Part shown: positions 54,720 to 63,387 of the stretch, in pieces
How the letters are laid out: each line of letters starts with the position of its first letter
How positions within the stretch are numbered: the first letter of the stretch is position 1
Made by a program: the position numbers and the translations under genes
Assembly (NCBI RefSeq): GCF_025751495.1
Contig: NZ_JAOWKZ010000002.1
Span: 558,001-622,000 of the forward strand
From: Albidovulum litorale
GTDB taxonomy: Bacteria > Pseudomonadota > Alphaproteobacteria > Rhodobacterales > Rhodobacteraceae
DNA: 64,000 nucleotides
Direction: 5' to 3'
The notes under the pieces: generated by a model
Database searches by the model: none
What the model was told of the DNA's origin: nothing
What the model saw: only the letters and a program-made list of their open reading frames with translations

Positions 54720-55915
54720 GAGAGGCATTTCTCTGCGAAGGGCTCAGGACACCTATCGGCCGTTATGGCGGGGCCTTGGCCTCGATCCGGCCCGACGACT
54801 TGCTGGCAGGTGTGATCCGCGCCGTTATGGACGCGACGGGTCTGCCAGGCGAGGCCGTGGACGAGGTGATAGCGGGCTGCGCCAATCAGGCGGGGGAGGA
54901 CAACCGCAATGTCGCGCGCATGGCGGCATTGCTGGCGGGGCTGCCCGTTTCCGTGCCGGGCGTTACACTGAATCGTCTCTGCGGATCGGGTCTCGACGCG
55001 GTCGGGCAGGCGGCGCGCGCGGTACGGCTGGGCGAGGCGGAGGTGGTGCTGGCTTGCGGCGTCGAAAGCATGAGCCGGGCACCCTTCGTAATGCCGAAGG
55101 CTGAGGCCGGGTTCTCGCGGAACGCCGAGATATTCGACACGACCATCGGCTGGCGTTTCGTCAACCCGGTGCTGAAAGCGCAGTATGGCGTCGACTCGAT
55201 GCCCGAGACGGCCGAGAACGTAGCGGCAGAGTTCAGCATCGCCCGCGCCGATCAGGACGCTTTCGCACTCAGGTCCCAGACCCGCGCGCTTTCCGCCATC
55301 GCCTCGGGCCGTCTGGCCGAAGAAATCGCGCCGGTGACGCTCGCGCAGCGTCGGGGCGCTCCTGTGATCGTCTCTCAGGATGAACATCCACGCCAAACGA
55401 CGGCAGAAAAGCTTGCAGCTTTGCACACGCCGTTCCGCGACAATGGCAGCGTGACCGCGGGTAATGCCAGCGGCGTGAATGACGGCGCGGCGGCGTTGAT
55501 CGTCGCCTCGGCGGAGGCGGTGAAGCGCCATGGCCTGACGCCAAAGGCGCGGATCACCGGCATGGCGACCGCGGGCGTTCCGCCGCGTATCATGGGCATC
55601 GGACCGGTCCCCTCCACGCAGAAATTGCTCTCTCGCCACAGCCTGACCATCGCCGATATCGGGCTGATCGAACTGAATGAGGCCTTCGCCGCTCAGGCGC
55701 TTGCCGTGATGCGCCAACTCGGCCTGCCGGATGACGCAGAGCATGTGAACCCGAATGGCGGGGCCATCGCCCTTGGCCATCCGCTCGGCATGTCCGGCGC
55801 GCGCTTGGCACTGACGACGGGGATAGAGATGGACAGGCGTGGAACGGCTCGCGCGCTCTGCACCATGTGCGTGGGGGTCGGGCAGGGCATATCGCTCCTG
55901 CTCGAAGCCCCGTGA
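54716..55915 (+). CDS. paaJ: PaaJ, beta-ketoadipyl-CoA thiolase
   Basis: A 399-residue thiolase that splits 3-oxoadipyl-CoA (and the dehydro derivative) to acetyl-CoA and succinyl-CoA. Acyl-binding Cys lies in LNRLCGSGLDAV; the C-terminal NGGAIALGHPLGMSGARL holds the catalytic His, and CTMCVGVGQG the second Cys. N-terminal REAFLCEGLRTPIGRYGGAL fits the PcaF/PaaJ branch. It is coupled to paaI upstream and is 9 bases before paaK. Confidence 0.94.
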   Translation: MREAFLCEGLRTPIGRYGGALASIRPDDLLAGVIRAVMDATGLPGEAVDEVIAGCANQAGEDNRNVARMAALLAGLPVSVPGVTLNRLCGSGLDAVGQAARAVRLGEAEVVLACGVESMSRAPFVMPKAEAGFSRNAEIFDTTIGWRFVNPVLKAQYGVDSMPETAENVAAEFSIARADQDAFALRSQTRALSAIASGRLAEEIAPVTLAQRRGAPVIVSQDEHPRQTTAEKLAALHTPFRDNGSVTAGNASGVNDGAAALIVASAEAVKRHGLTPKARITGMATAGVPPRIMGIGPVPSTQKLLSRHSLTIADIGLIELNEAFAAQALAVMRQLGLPDDAEHVNPNGGAIALGHPLGMSGARLALTTGIEMDRRGTARALCTMCVGVGQGISLLLEAP

Positions 55916-55924
55916 GGAGGGGTG

Positions 55925-57235
55925 ATGAAGGACCTGACACCGGACCCGAAGACGCTGGACCCGATTGAGACCGCAAGCCGGGATGAGATCGCGGCGCTGC
56001 AACTTGCCCGCATGAAATGGTCGCTGAAACACGCCTATGACAACGTGCCCTACTACCGGCAGAGCTTCGATGCGGCGGGGGTGCATCCCGACGATATGAA
56101 AGACCTCTCTGATCTTTCGAAATTCCCCTTCACCGCCAAGGCCGACCTGCGCGCGAACTATCCCTTCGGCATGTTCGCCGTGCCGCGTGAAAAAGTCGTC
56201 CGTGTCCATGCCTCCTCCGGCACAACGGGCAAGCCGACGGTTGTGGGCTACACACAGAAAGACATCGACACCTGGGCGGATTGCGTCGCCCGGTCGCTGC
56301 GGGCGGCGGGAACACGGTCGGGGGATGTCGTCCATGTTTCCTACGGTTACGGGCTTTTTACTGGGGGACTCGGCGCGCATTACGGGGCTGAGCGGCTGGG
56401 CTGTACGGTGGTGCCGATATCGGGCGGACTGACGCCCCGACAGGTGCAACTGATCGAGGACTTTGGCGCCTCCACAATCATGGTCACGCCCTCCTACATG
56501 TTGGCAATACTTGACGAATACCGGGCACAGGGCCGCGATCCGCGCAAGAGCCCGCTTCAGGTCGGGGTGTTCGGAGCCGAACCCTGGACCAATGCGATGC
56601 GCGCCGAAATCGAACAGGCCTTCGACATGCATGCGGTCGATATCTACGGGCTGTCGGAAGTCATCGGACCGGGCGTGGCCAATGAATGCGTGGAAACGAA
56701 GGACGGGCTGCATATCTGGGAGGATCATTTCTACCCCGAGATCATCGACCCCGAAACCGGTGTGGTGCTGCCAGAGGGTGAGAAGGGCGAACTGGTTTTC
56801 TCCTCTCTGACGAAAGAGGCGATGCCGGTCATCCGCTACCGCACCCGCGACCTGACGCGCCTGCTGCCCGGCACGGCGCGGTCCATGCGGCGGATGGAGA
56901 AGGTGACGGGCCGTTCGGACGATCTGATCATCCTGAGGGGCGTCAATATCTTCCCGACCCAGATCGAGGAGCAGATCCTGAAAATCCGCACCTTCGCCCC
57001 GCATTTTCAGATCGAACTCAAGCGCGAGGGACGGCTGGACGAGATGACGGTACTGGTCGAGGCGGCAGAGGGGCATTCGGATTCGACCGAAAGGCTGCAG
57101 GCCGCCGCCGCATTGAAAAAGGCGGTGCGGGATACGTCGGGCCTGAACATCGCGGTCAGCGTCGCCGATCCCGGTGGCATCGCGCGCAGCCAGGGTAAGG
57201 CGGTCCGCATCGTCGACAAGCGACCTAAGGGCTGA
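55925..57235 (+). CDS. paaK: PaaK, phenylacetate-CoA ligase
   Basis: A 436-residue AMP-forming ligase that activates phenylacetate to its CoA thioester, the first step of the pathway. The ATP loop HASSGTTGKPTVVGYT and the C-terminal GRSDDLIILRGVNIFPTQIEEQIL are diagnostic. ATG 55925 after GAGGAGG is preferred; a GTG lies one codon earlier. It is followed 4 bases later by a TetR gene, thus probably in one transcript paaI-J-K-tetR. Confidence 0.96.
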   Translation: MKDLTPDPKTLDPIETASRDEIAALQLARMKWSLKHAYDNVPYYRQSFDAAGVHPDDMKDLSDLSKFPFTAKADLRANYPFGMFAVPREKVVRVHASSGTTGKPTVVGYTQKDIDTWADCVARSLRAAGTRSGDVVHVSYGYGLFTGGLGAHYGAERLGCTVVPISGGLTPRQVQLIEDFGASTIMVTPSYMLAILDEYRAQGRDPRKSPLQVGVFGAEPWTNAMRAEIEQAFDMHAVDIYGLSEVIGPGVANECVETKDGLHIWEDHFYPEIIDPETGVVLPEGEKGELVFSSLTKEAMPVIRYRTRDLTRLLPGTARSMRRMEKVTGRSDDLIILRGVNIFPTQIEEQILKIRTFAPHFQIELKREGRLDEMTVLVEAAEGHSDSTERLQAAAALKKAVRDTSGLNIAVSVADPGGIARSQGKAVRIVDKRPKG

Positions 57236-57239
57236 ATTC

Positions 57240-57827
57240 ATGCCAAGGGGACTGGCCCGCGATCACGACGACAAGCGCGCCGCTATCCGCGAAGGCGCAG
57301 CGGCATATTTCGCGGCGCATGGCTTCGACCGTGCCTCGATGGCCGGGGCGGCTAAGGCCTGCGGCGTGTCGAAGGCGCTGTTATACCACTATCATGCGTC
57401 GAAAGAGGCGCTTCTTTTCGATATCCTCGACGCGCATCTCTCCGGCCTCGTCGAAGTGGTCGCCGCAGTGCCCGAAGGACAGCCGGAAGCCACGCTGAGG
57501 GCCCTCATCCGCGCGATCCTCATGGAATACCGCGATGCCGATGCCGAACACCGGTTGCAACTCGATGCGCTTAAGGCACTCACGCCAGACCAGCAGACGG
57601 TGCTGCGCGGGCATCAGCGCCGACTTGTGGGCTCGCTCGCTGAAACGCTCGGCCGCCTGCGCCCCGATCTGACAGAGGATCGGTTGCAGGCCGCGACGAT
57701 GTCGGTCTTCGGAATGCTCAACTGGTTCTTCCTCTGGCACCGGCCGGGCAAAGGGATCGGCCGCGAGGCCTATGCCGACATGGTTACCGATCTGGTGATC
57801 GGCGGATTGCCTGCGATTTCAGAGTGA
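57240..57827 (+). CDS. TetR-family regulator of the paa block
   Basis: A 195-residue TetR-type repressor. The N-terminal helix-turn-helix is FAAHGFDRASMAGAAKACGVSKALLYHYHASKEAL. It is the last gene of the paaI-J-K transcript, 4 bases after paaK, so it very likely regulates phenylacetate genes (PaaR-like), with the palindrome at 54237-54248 as a candidate operator. ATG 57240 is chosen; an in-frame start inside paaK is less likely. Having both PaaX and a TetR in one locus is unusual but plausible. Confidence 0.85.
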   Translation: MPRGLARDHDDKRAAIREGAAAYFAAHGFDRASMAGAAKACGVSKALLYHYHASKEALLFDILDAHLSGLVEVVAAVPEGQPEATLRALIRAILMEYRDADAEHRLQLDALKALTPDQQTVLRGHQRRLVGSLAETLGRLRPDLTEDRLQAATMSVFGMLNWFFLWHRPGKGIGREAYADMVTDLVIGGLPAISE

Positions 57828-57854
57828 GGCCGAAAGAGCGCGCTGAAGACATCT

Positions 57855-57880
57855 GTAGGGTGGCTTAAAACCCACCTTAC
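57855..57880. terminator. Bidirectional hairpin between tetR and zapE
   Basis: GTAGGGTGG (57855-57863) pairs with CCACCTTAC (57872-57880), one G-T pair, around an 8-base loop rich in A/T. It lies between two convergent genes. The GTAGGGTGG type of palindrome is also reminiscent of dispersed intergenic repeats. Confidence 0.5.
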
Positions 57881-57911
57881 CTGGCGTTCTTTCCCAGGAT
57901 TGGCGAAGGCA

Positions 57912-58994
57912 TCATGCCCCCCACTCCGCCCCCTGCATCTCCCGCAACCGGCTCGCCGTGCGTTCGAATTCGAAGCTGCCGGCACCCTCGACATAAAGCC
58001 GTTCGGGCTCTTCGGCAGCCGAGCAGATGAGCCGGACCTTGCCCTCGTAAAGCGCGTCGATGAGGGTGACGAAGCGTTTCGCCTCGTTGTAGTTCTCGGA
58101 TGAGAGGTGCGGGATGTCTTCGAGGATCAGGACGCGCACCGCGCCCGCGACGGCGAGGTAGTCGGCGGGGCCGAGGGGGCGGCCGCAGAGGTCCCAGAAG
58201 CCCGCGCGGGCGACGCCGGCATGGTAGTCGGGCAGCGTGACCTCCCTGCCCTTCACGGTGAGCCGTAGCTCGGCATCGCCGCCGCCGCCCGTGAGTTCGG
58301 TCCATATCTGCGAAAGCGCGGTCTTGGCGCGCGCATCGGCGGGGGTGAAATAGACCTGCGCGCCTTCGAGGCGATGCTGGCGGTAATCCGTCTCGCTCTC
58401 GATCTCGCGCACCTCCAGCCGGTCCTTCAGAAGCTGGATGAAGGGCAGGAAGAGGGGCCGGTTCAGCCCGTCCTTGTAAAGATCGTCCGGCACGCGGTTC
58501 GAGGTGGTGACAACCGTCACCCCGCGGTCGAAAAGCATCTGGAAGAGACGGCCGACGATCATCGCATCGGCAATGTCGGTGATCTGCATCTCGTCGAACG
58601 ACAAAAGCCGCAGGTCCTCGGCAATCTTCTCGGCCACGGGCCGGATGGCGTCATCGACGCCGGTCTTGCGCGCCTCTTGCAAAGCCGCCTGCACTTCCTG
58701 CATGAAAGCGTGGAAATGGACGCGGCGCTTGGCCTCGATTTTCACATGGGCGTGGAAGAGGTCCATCAGCATCGACTTGCCGCGCCCGACCCCGCCCCAG
58801 AGGTAAAGGCCCTTCACCCCGTCCGGCGCCCTCGCGAAGAGCCCGCCCAAGAGACCCTTCCTTCGGCCGTTCCCGGCCTCCAGCCCCTCGCGGATGCGCT
58901 GCAATTCGGGCAGGAGCGCGCGTTGGGCGGCGTCCTGCTTGAGGTCGCCCTCATGGGTCATACGATCGTAGATTTCGGTCAGTGTCTCGGTCAT
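57912..58994 (-). CDS. zapE: ZapE/AFG1-family cell division ATPase
   Basis: A 360-residue AAA-type ATPase. Walker A is GGVGRGKSML; Walker B-like FDEMQITDIADAMI and VTTSNRVPDDLYKDGLNRPLFLP are typical of ZapE/AFG1. E. coli ZapE destabilises FtsZ rings under stress; mitochondrial relatives handle protein quality. Start ATG 58994. It is convergent with the paa transcript. Confidence 0.93.
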   Translation of the reverse strand: MTETLTEIYDRMTHEGDLKQDAAQRALLPELQRIREGLEAGNGRRKGLLGGLFARAPDGVKGLYLWGGVGRGKSMLMDLFHAHVKIEAKRRVHFHAFMQEVQAALQEARKTGVDDAIRPVAEKIAEDLRLLSFDEMQITDIADAMIVGRLFQMLFDRGVTVVTTSNRVPDDLYKDGLNRPLFLPFIQLLKDRLEVREIESETDYRQHRLEGAQVYFTPADARAKTALSQIWTELTGGGGDAELRLTVKGREVTLPDYHAGVARAGFWDLCGRPLGPADYLAVAGAVRVLILEDIPHLSSENYNEAKRFVTLIDALYEGKVRLICSAAEEPERLYVEGAGSFEFERTASRLREMQGAEWGA

Positions 58995-59045
58995 GGCTCT
59001 CGATAGCGCGGGCGCCAGCGAAGGGGAAGTGCGGTTGACGCGCTT

Positions 59046-59933
59046 TCAAAGATCGCGGGTCCGGCGCACGAGAAAGTCCAGAAGCACCCGTACCCTGACC
59101 GGCAGATGCCGGGTCGCCGGGTAGAGTACATGGACGCCCCGCGGCTCGTGCCCGTAACTGTGGAGGACACGGACCAGCCGGCCCGTGCGGATTTCCGGAT
59201 CAGCCAGATAATCGGGCACGCGCGCCACGCCGAGCCCGGATGCGGCGGCGTCGATCAGAAACGCGCCATCGCCGGAATTGAGAACGGCGAGCAGCCGCAC
59301 GGTCGTTTTTGCGCCCGTCGGGCTTTGCAAGGTCCAGCTTGCATGGCGCGCCGGGCCAAATTGAATAATGCGGTGGTGGTGCAGGTCGGCGGGCGTTTCG
59401 ATCGGCGGATTGCGGGCAAGATAGTGGGGGCTGGCGCAGAGAACATGCCGGGTTTCGGTTAGCTTCCGCGCGATCAGTGAGGAATCGGGCGGCTGGGATA
59501 CGCGCACGACCAGATGATAGTTCTCGCCGATCACATCGACGATCCGGTCGTCGAAATCCACTGTCAGGCGAAGCCCTGCATGCGCGGCGGCAAAGTCCAG
59601 CAGCGCCGGGGCAAGGACCATACGGCCGAAATGGAGTGGGACCGACAGCCGGATATCGCCCGAGAGTGACCGGGAGTCGCAGCGGACCTGCGCCTCGGCC
59701 TCATCCAGAGCCGCGAGTATGTCGACGGCGCGGTCGTAGAACTCCCTGCCGGTATCGCTCAGCGCCCATTGCCGGGTCGTACGGGTGATGAGCTCGGTCT
59801 GCAACCGCTCCTCGAGCAGCCGCAGCTTTCTGCTCATCGCCGATTTGGCGATGCCGGCGGCTTCGGCGGCCTTTCCGATGCTTTCGAACTCGACGATGCG
59901 GACAAAGGCGCGGAGGTCTTCGATCTGTCCCAT
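59046..59933 (-). CDS. LysR-family transcriptional regulator
   Basis: A 295-residue regulator starting MGQIEDLRAFVRIVEFESIGKAAEAAGIAKSAMSRKLRLLEERL, a canonical LysR HTH, followed by a substrate-binding-like domain. ATG 59933 is preferred; a longer in-frame start lies in AT-rich promoter DNA. It is divergent from a metallo-beta-lactamase-fold gene with 121 bases between, so that gene is its probable target. Confidence 0.88.
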   Translation of the reverse strand: MGQIEDLRAFVRIVEFESIGKAAEAAGIAKSAMSRKLRLLEERLQTELITRTTRQWALSDTGREFYDRAVDILAALDEAEAQVRCDSRSLSGDIRLSVPLHFGRMVLAPALLDFAAAHAGLRLTVDFDDRIVDVIGENYHLVVRVSQPPDSSLIARKLTETRHVLCASPHYLARNPPIETPADLHHHRIIQFGPARHASWTLQSPTGAKTTVRLLAVLNSGDGAFLIDAAASGLGVARVPDYLADPEIRTGRLVRVLHSYGHEPRGVHVLYPATRHLPVRVRVLLDFLVRRTRDL

Positions 59934-60054
59934 GGAGGGTCTAATTAATAGAATAGTTATTGAAATAATGTCAGTCTGTTCGAGTTTCTGCAACAACCTA
60001 TCTTGCCGGCATCAGGGCAACCCGGGATGGGCGCCCGCTTTCACGGAGATCAAA
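59934..60054. promoter_or_regulatory. Divergent AT-rich control region between LysR and MBL-fold genes
   Basis: The first 40 bases (59938-59975) are strikingly AT-rich for this genome, with TAATTAATAGAATAG and TTATTGAAATAATG. This is the expected place for the LysR binding site and both promoters. No clean palindrome longer than about 5 bases was found. Confidence 0.4.
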
Positions 60055-61014
60055 ATGAGAAGGATTGTTACACTCGCAGCTGTCGCCGCGATGACGGTGT
60101 CTTCGTCACGAGCGCAAGAGCCGGTCTGGGACGCCAACACCGTCGTGCTGGAATCACAAAAGCTTGCCGAAGGCGTCTTCGCGGTCATACCGGCAGGAGC
60201 GGAGGAAATGGCCGCCGATGGGTTGCCGATCGCGACCACATCGGGGTTCGTCATCGGCACGCGTGGCGTTCTCGTCATCGACTCGATGCTGAACGAGCGG
60301 CTGAACAGCCAGTTATTCGGCCTGATCGCGGCCGAAACCGATCTGCCAGTGCGCTACATGGTGAACACCAGTTTCCACGGCGATCACTCCTACGGCAATT
60401 TCTACCTGCCCGACGAGATCGACATCATCCAGCACGCCAACGCCAAGGCATATATCGACAGCCATTTCGAAGCGGATACTGCCTTCATGATCCAGAATTT
60501 CGGCGAGGGGCGAGGGATCGAGGAAATCGAACCGACCGATGCCGACATCTTGATCGGCGAGGGCGGCAGTCTGACGGTCGATCTTGGTGGGATCGCTGTC
60601 GATATCCGCGACTATGGATTCGCGCAGACCGGCGGCGACCTATTCGTCTCGGTACCATCTGCCAATGTTCTCTGGACCGGAAACCCGGTCATCGCTCCGG
60701 CACCGGCCCTGCCATGGCTGCTGGACGGGCATCTCGTGGCGACGCGTGACACACTGGTGCGGGTACGCGACGCGATCGATGCCAACACAAAGGTTGTGCC
60801 GGGGCACGGCCCCGTCACGGATACGAGCGCGTTTGACTGGTCGATCGACTATCTGAGCGCGGTTGAACGCGAGGTTAGCGCGGCTATTGCCGATGGGCTG
60901 AGCGTTGAAGAGACCGTATCCCGCGTCGGACTGCCGGAATTCGGTGGCTACGCGCTCTTTGGCTGGGTGCACCCGGGGCTGAATGTTCCCGCTGCCTACA
61001 ATGACCTGAAGTAA
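60055..61014 (+). CDS. Exported metallo-beta-lactamase-fold hydrolase with altered metal motif
   Basis: A 319-residue protein with a signal peptide (MRRIVTLAAVAAMTVSSSRA) and an MBL fold. The metal motif reads NTSFHGDHSYGN: the usual HxHxDH has Ser106 in place of the first His, while His108, Asp110 and His111 remain. Later ligands QHANAK and VPGHGPV are present. It resembles SoxH/quinoprotein-relay-like MBL proteins. Function is unknown; the divergent LysR regulator suggests a substrate-inducible catabolic role. Start ATG 60055 after CGGAG. Confidence 0.8.
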   Translation: MRRIVTLAAVAAMTVSSSRAQEPVWDANTVVLESQKLAEGVFAVIPAGAEEMAADGLPIATTSGFVIGTRGVLVIDSMLNERLNSQLFGLIAAETDLPVRYMVNTSFHGDHSYGNFYLPDEIDIIQHANAKAYIDSHFEADTAFMIQNFGEGRGIEEIEPTDADILIGEGGSLTVDLGGIAVDIRDYGFAQTGGDLFVSVPSANVLWTGNPVIAPAPALPWLLDGHLVATRDTLVRVRDAIDANTKVVPGHGPVTDTSAFDWSIDYLSAVEREVSAAIADGLSVEETVSRVGLPEFGGYALFGWVHPGLNVPAAYNDLK

Positions 61015-61026
61015 GACAGAGTTGCC

Positions 61027-61051
61027 GCAGCCGCCTGTCACGGGCGGCTGC
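61027..61051 (+). terminator. GC-rich hairpin after the MBL-fold gene
   Basis: GCAGCCGCC (61027-61035) and GGCGGCTGC (61043-61051) form a perfect 9-base stem with a 7-base loop, 12 bases after the stop codon. No T-run follows, so termination could need Rho or an alternative mechanism. Confidence 0.55.
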
Positions 61052-61170
61052 GAGGTGCTGTCGCGGTCCGGCCGCGCGGTCGCAAGAAACGAACGGAATT
61101 GTCGCGATCACAATTCTCGATTTGACCGCCTTCCTGTGCTCGGCGAAAGTGCCGGTCCACAGGAGACATC

Positions 61171-62409
61171 ATGCAAACACGCGCCCAGATTTTGTTCCCG
61201 GCCCTGATCGCCGGGATCATCGTTCTCATGGTCTCGAACGCGATCCGGTCGAGTTTCGGCGTGTTCCAGATCCCGATTGCAGACGAGTTTGGCTGGCCGC
61301 GCGCCGATTTCAGCTTTGCCATCGCGATCCAGAACCTCGCCTGGGGCATCGGCGCGCCGGTTTTCGGGGCCATTGCCGAGCGGTTTGGCGACAGGAAGGC
61401 CATCGTGCTCGGCGCGATCTGTTATGCGGCGGGGCTGGTCCTGTCGGCCTATGCCATGACACCGGGTCAGCATCAGCTCCTGGAAATTCTCGTCGGCTTC
61501 GGCATCGCCGGAACCGGGTTTGGCGTCGTGCTGGCGGTTGTCGGGCGTGCGGCCTCCGACGACAACCGGTCACTCTCGCTCGGCATTGCCTCGGCCGCAG
61601 GCTCACTCGGACAGGTGTTCTCGGCGCCGGTGGCCGAGATCCTGCTCGGGGTCTTTCCCTGGCAGATCGTCTTCATGATCTTCGCGGCGTCGATCCTGTC
61701 GGTCATCGCCGTCCTGCCGCTGATGCGCGCGCCTGAGCGGCCAGACGGGCCGGTTGTGGAGGTGTCGATGGGCGCAGCGCTGAGGCGGGCGTTCCGCGAT
61801 CCGAGTTTCACGCTGATCTTTCTCGGGTTCTTTTCCTGCGGCTACCAGCTCGGCTTTATGGTCGCGCATTTCCCGGCGTTGGTGACCGAGATGTGCGGCC
61901 CGATCTCGCCCTCGGGACCGCTTGCCGCGATTGGTATCTCGTCGACCTCGGCCCTGGGTGCGGCGGCGATCTCGCTGATCGGGCTTGCCAATATTGCGGG
62001 AACGCTGACCGCCGGCTGGCTCGGCAAGGTCTTTCCGAAAAAGTATGTTCTGGCCGCGATCTATACCGGGCGGACGCTCTTTGCCGCGATGTTCATCCTA
62101 TTCCCGATCACGCCGCTTACCGTGGTTCTTTTCTCGATTGGCATGGGGTCGCTCTGGCTGGCCACAGTGCCGCTGACGTCCGGCCTCGTCGGCCATATCT
62201 ACGGGCTGCGTTACATGGGCACGCTCTACGGAATCGTGTTCCTGTCGCATCAGGTTGGATCGTTCATGGGCGTCTGGCTCGGCGGACGTCTTTACGATGC
62301 CTATGGCGACTATACGCTCGTCTGGTGGATCGGTGTCGCGGTCGGGGCGTTTTCGGCCATCGTGCATCTGCCGGTGAGGGAACGGTCGCTGGCGGCTCAG
62401 GCGGCGTAA
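61171..62409 (+). CDS. MFS transporter (NNP/oxalate-formate antiporter-like)
   Basis: A 412-residue carrier with about 12 hydrophobic helices. MVSNAIRSSFGVFQIPIADEFGWPRADFSFAIAIQNLAWG and AERFGDRKAIVLGA (motif A) resemble the monocarboxylate/oxalate-formate antiporter group. Substrate unknown; it follows the MBL-fold gene by about 156 bases on the same strand with a hairpin between them. GGAG precedes ATG 61171. Confidence 0.88.
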   Translation: MQTRAQILFPALIAGIIVLMVSNAIRSSFGVFQIPIADEFGWPRADFSFAIAIQNLAWGIGAPVFGAIAERFGDRKAIVLGAICYAAGLVLSAYAMTPGQHQLLEILVGFGIAGTGFGVVLAVVGRAASDDNRSLSLGIASAAGSLGQVFSAPVAEILLGVFPWQIVFMIFAASILSVIAVLPLMRAPERPDGPVVEVSMGAALRRAFRDPSFTLIFLGFFSCGYQLGFMVAHFPALVTEMCGPISPSGPLAAIGISSTSALGAAAISLIGLANIAGTLTAGWLGKVFPKKYVLAAIYTGRTLFAAMFILFPITPLTVVLFSIGMGSLWLATVPLTSGLVGHIYGLRYMGTLYGIVFLSHQVGSFMGVWLGGRLYDAYGDYTLVWWIGVAVGAFSAIVHLPVRERSLAAQAA

Positions 62410-62420
62410 CGGTGGAGAGG

Positions 62421-62441
62421 CCGGGGGTTTCACACCCCCGG
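62421..62441. terminator. Hairpin terminator between MFS and ornithine cyclodeaminase-like genes
   Basis: CCGGGGGT (62421-62428) pairs with ACCCCCGG (62434-62441) around loop TTCAC; GCGTATTTTC follows shortly on the plus strand. It sits between convergent stops and suits a bidirectional terminator. Confidence 0.65.
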
Positions 62442-62475
62442 ACCCCCGTGGCGTATTTTCCGACAGAAAATGGGA

Positions 62476-63387
62476 TCAGGACTTCGCGGCGTTCAGGATG
62501 TAGCGGGCAGTCATAAGGTCCAGATGCGCACCGCCGCCATTCTTGGCGATTGTGATCTCGTCGTCCGACGTCCGGGTGTAGACGCCTCCGGCGATGTCAT
62601 AGAAATCGGCCAGTATATCGCCTTCGGTGATTGCGCCCGAGGCGATGGGGTCCATGATCTCGCCGATATGGTGGATCGTGGTCGCGCGCGCATCGACGAA
62701 GATACGGGAGCGCCGCATGGCTTCGTCATCTACTTCGCGCATATCGGGCCGATAGGCGCCGATCAGGTCGAGGTGAGTGCCGGGTTTCAGCCATTCACCC
62801 CGGATCACCGGCGCCGTCGCCATGGTGGCCGTGGCGATGACATCGGCCTTGGCGACGGCGGTCTCCAGATCGGCTTCAACGGTAGCCCCGGTTGCCGCGG
62901 CAAAGGCCTGCGCGGTTGCATCTGTACGGGTCCAGACATGGAAGCGTGCATTGGGGAAGGCTGCGGAATAGGCCTCGACCATTGACTGGGCGACAGTGCC
63001 CGCGCCGACGAGGAGGAAGGTCGCGGAATCCTTGCGGGCAAGTCGACGGGCCGAGAGCAGGCTGTCGGCGGCCGTCTTCCATTTTGTCACTAGCGCGAAG
63101 TCGAGATAGGCTTCGGGGATACCGGTCTGATCGGCAAAGAGCGCCACGGCGCCATGAAGGTTCGGCACGTTGAAGCGCTGGTTTCCGGGGTAAATCGTGG
63201 CGGCCTTGACCGCGAGCCCCATGCCGTCGATCCAGGCCGAGCGGGTCAGGAGCGTGTCGTCGCCGCGGCGGAGCACCGTATCGCCAACCTCGGCCTTCGG
63301 CAGCAGGTGGCCCGCCTCCAATGCCTCGGTCAGGGCCAGCCAATCCAGCTTCGCCTCGGCCTCCGGCCCGATGATCTCGATACTCAT
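62476..63387 (-). CDS. Ornithine cyclodeaminase/mu-crystallin family enzyme
   Basis: A 303-residue NAD(P)-dependent enzyme of the OCD/mu-crystallin family. Rossmann loop FLLVGAGTVAQSMVEAY, substrate region ALVTKWKTAADSLLSARRLA and GAYRPDMREVDDEA are typical. Possible reactions are ornithine cyclodeamination or ketimine/imine reduction; substrate uncertain. ATG 63387, with GGGAGG upstream, overlaps the stop of the HAD gene before it (ATGA), so the two are coupled. Confidence 0.88.
   Translation of the reverse strand: MSIEIIGPEAEAKLDWLALTEALEAGHLLPKAEVGDTVLRRGDDTLLTRSAWIDGMGLAVKAATIYPGNQRFNVPNLHGAVALFADQTGIPEAYLDFALVTKWKTAADSLLSARRLARKDSATFLLVGAGTVAQSMVEAYSAAFPNARFHVWTRTDATAQAFAAATGATVEADLETAVAKADVIATATMATAPVIRGEWLKPGTHLDLIGAYRPDMREVDDEAMRRSRIFVDARATTIHHIGEIMDPIASGAITEGDILADFYDIAGGVYTRTSDDEITIAKNGGGAHLDLMTARYILNAAKS

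Noticed and set aside
54620-57241. 873-codon open frame antisense to paaI-paaJ-paaK
   Set aside because: It spans three well-supported genes on the other strand and contains no recognisable domain.
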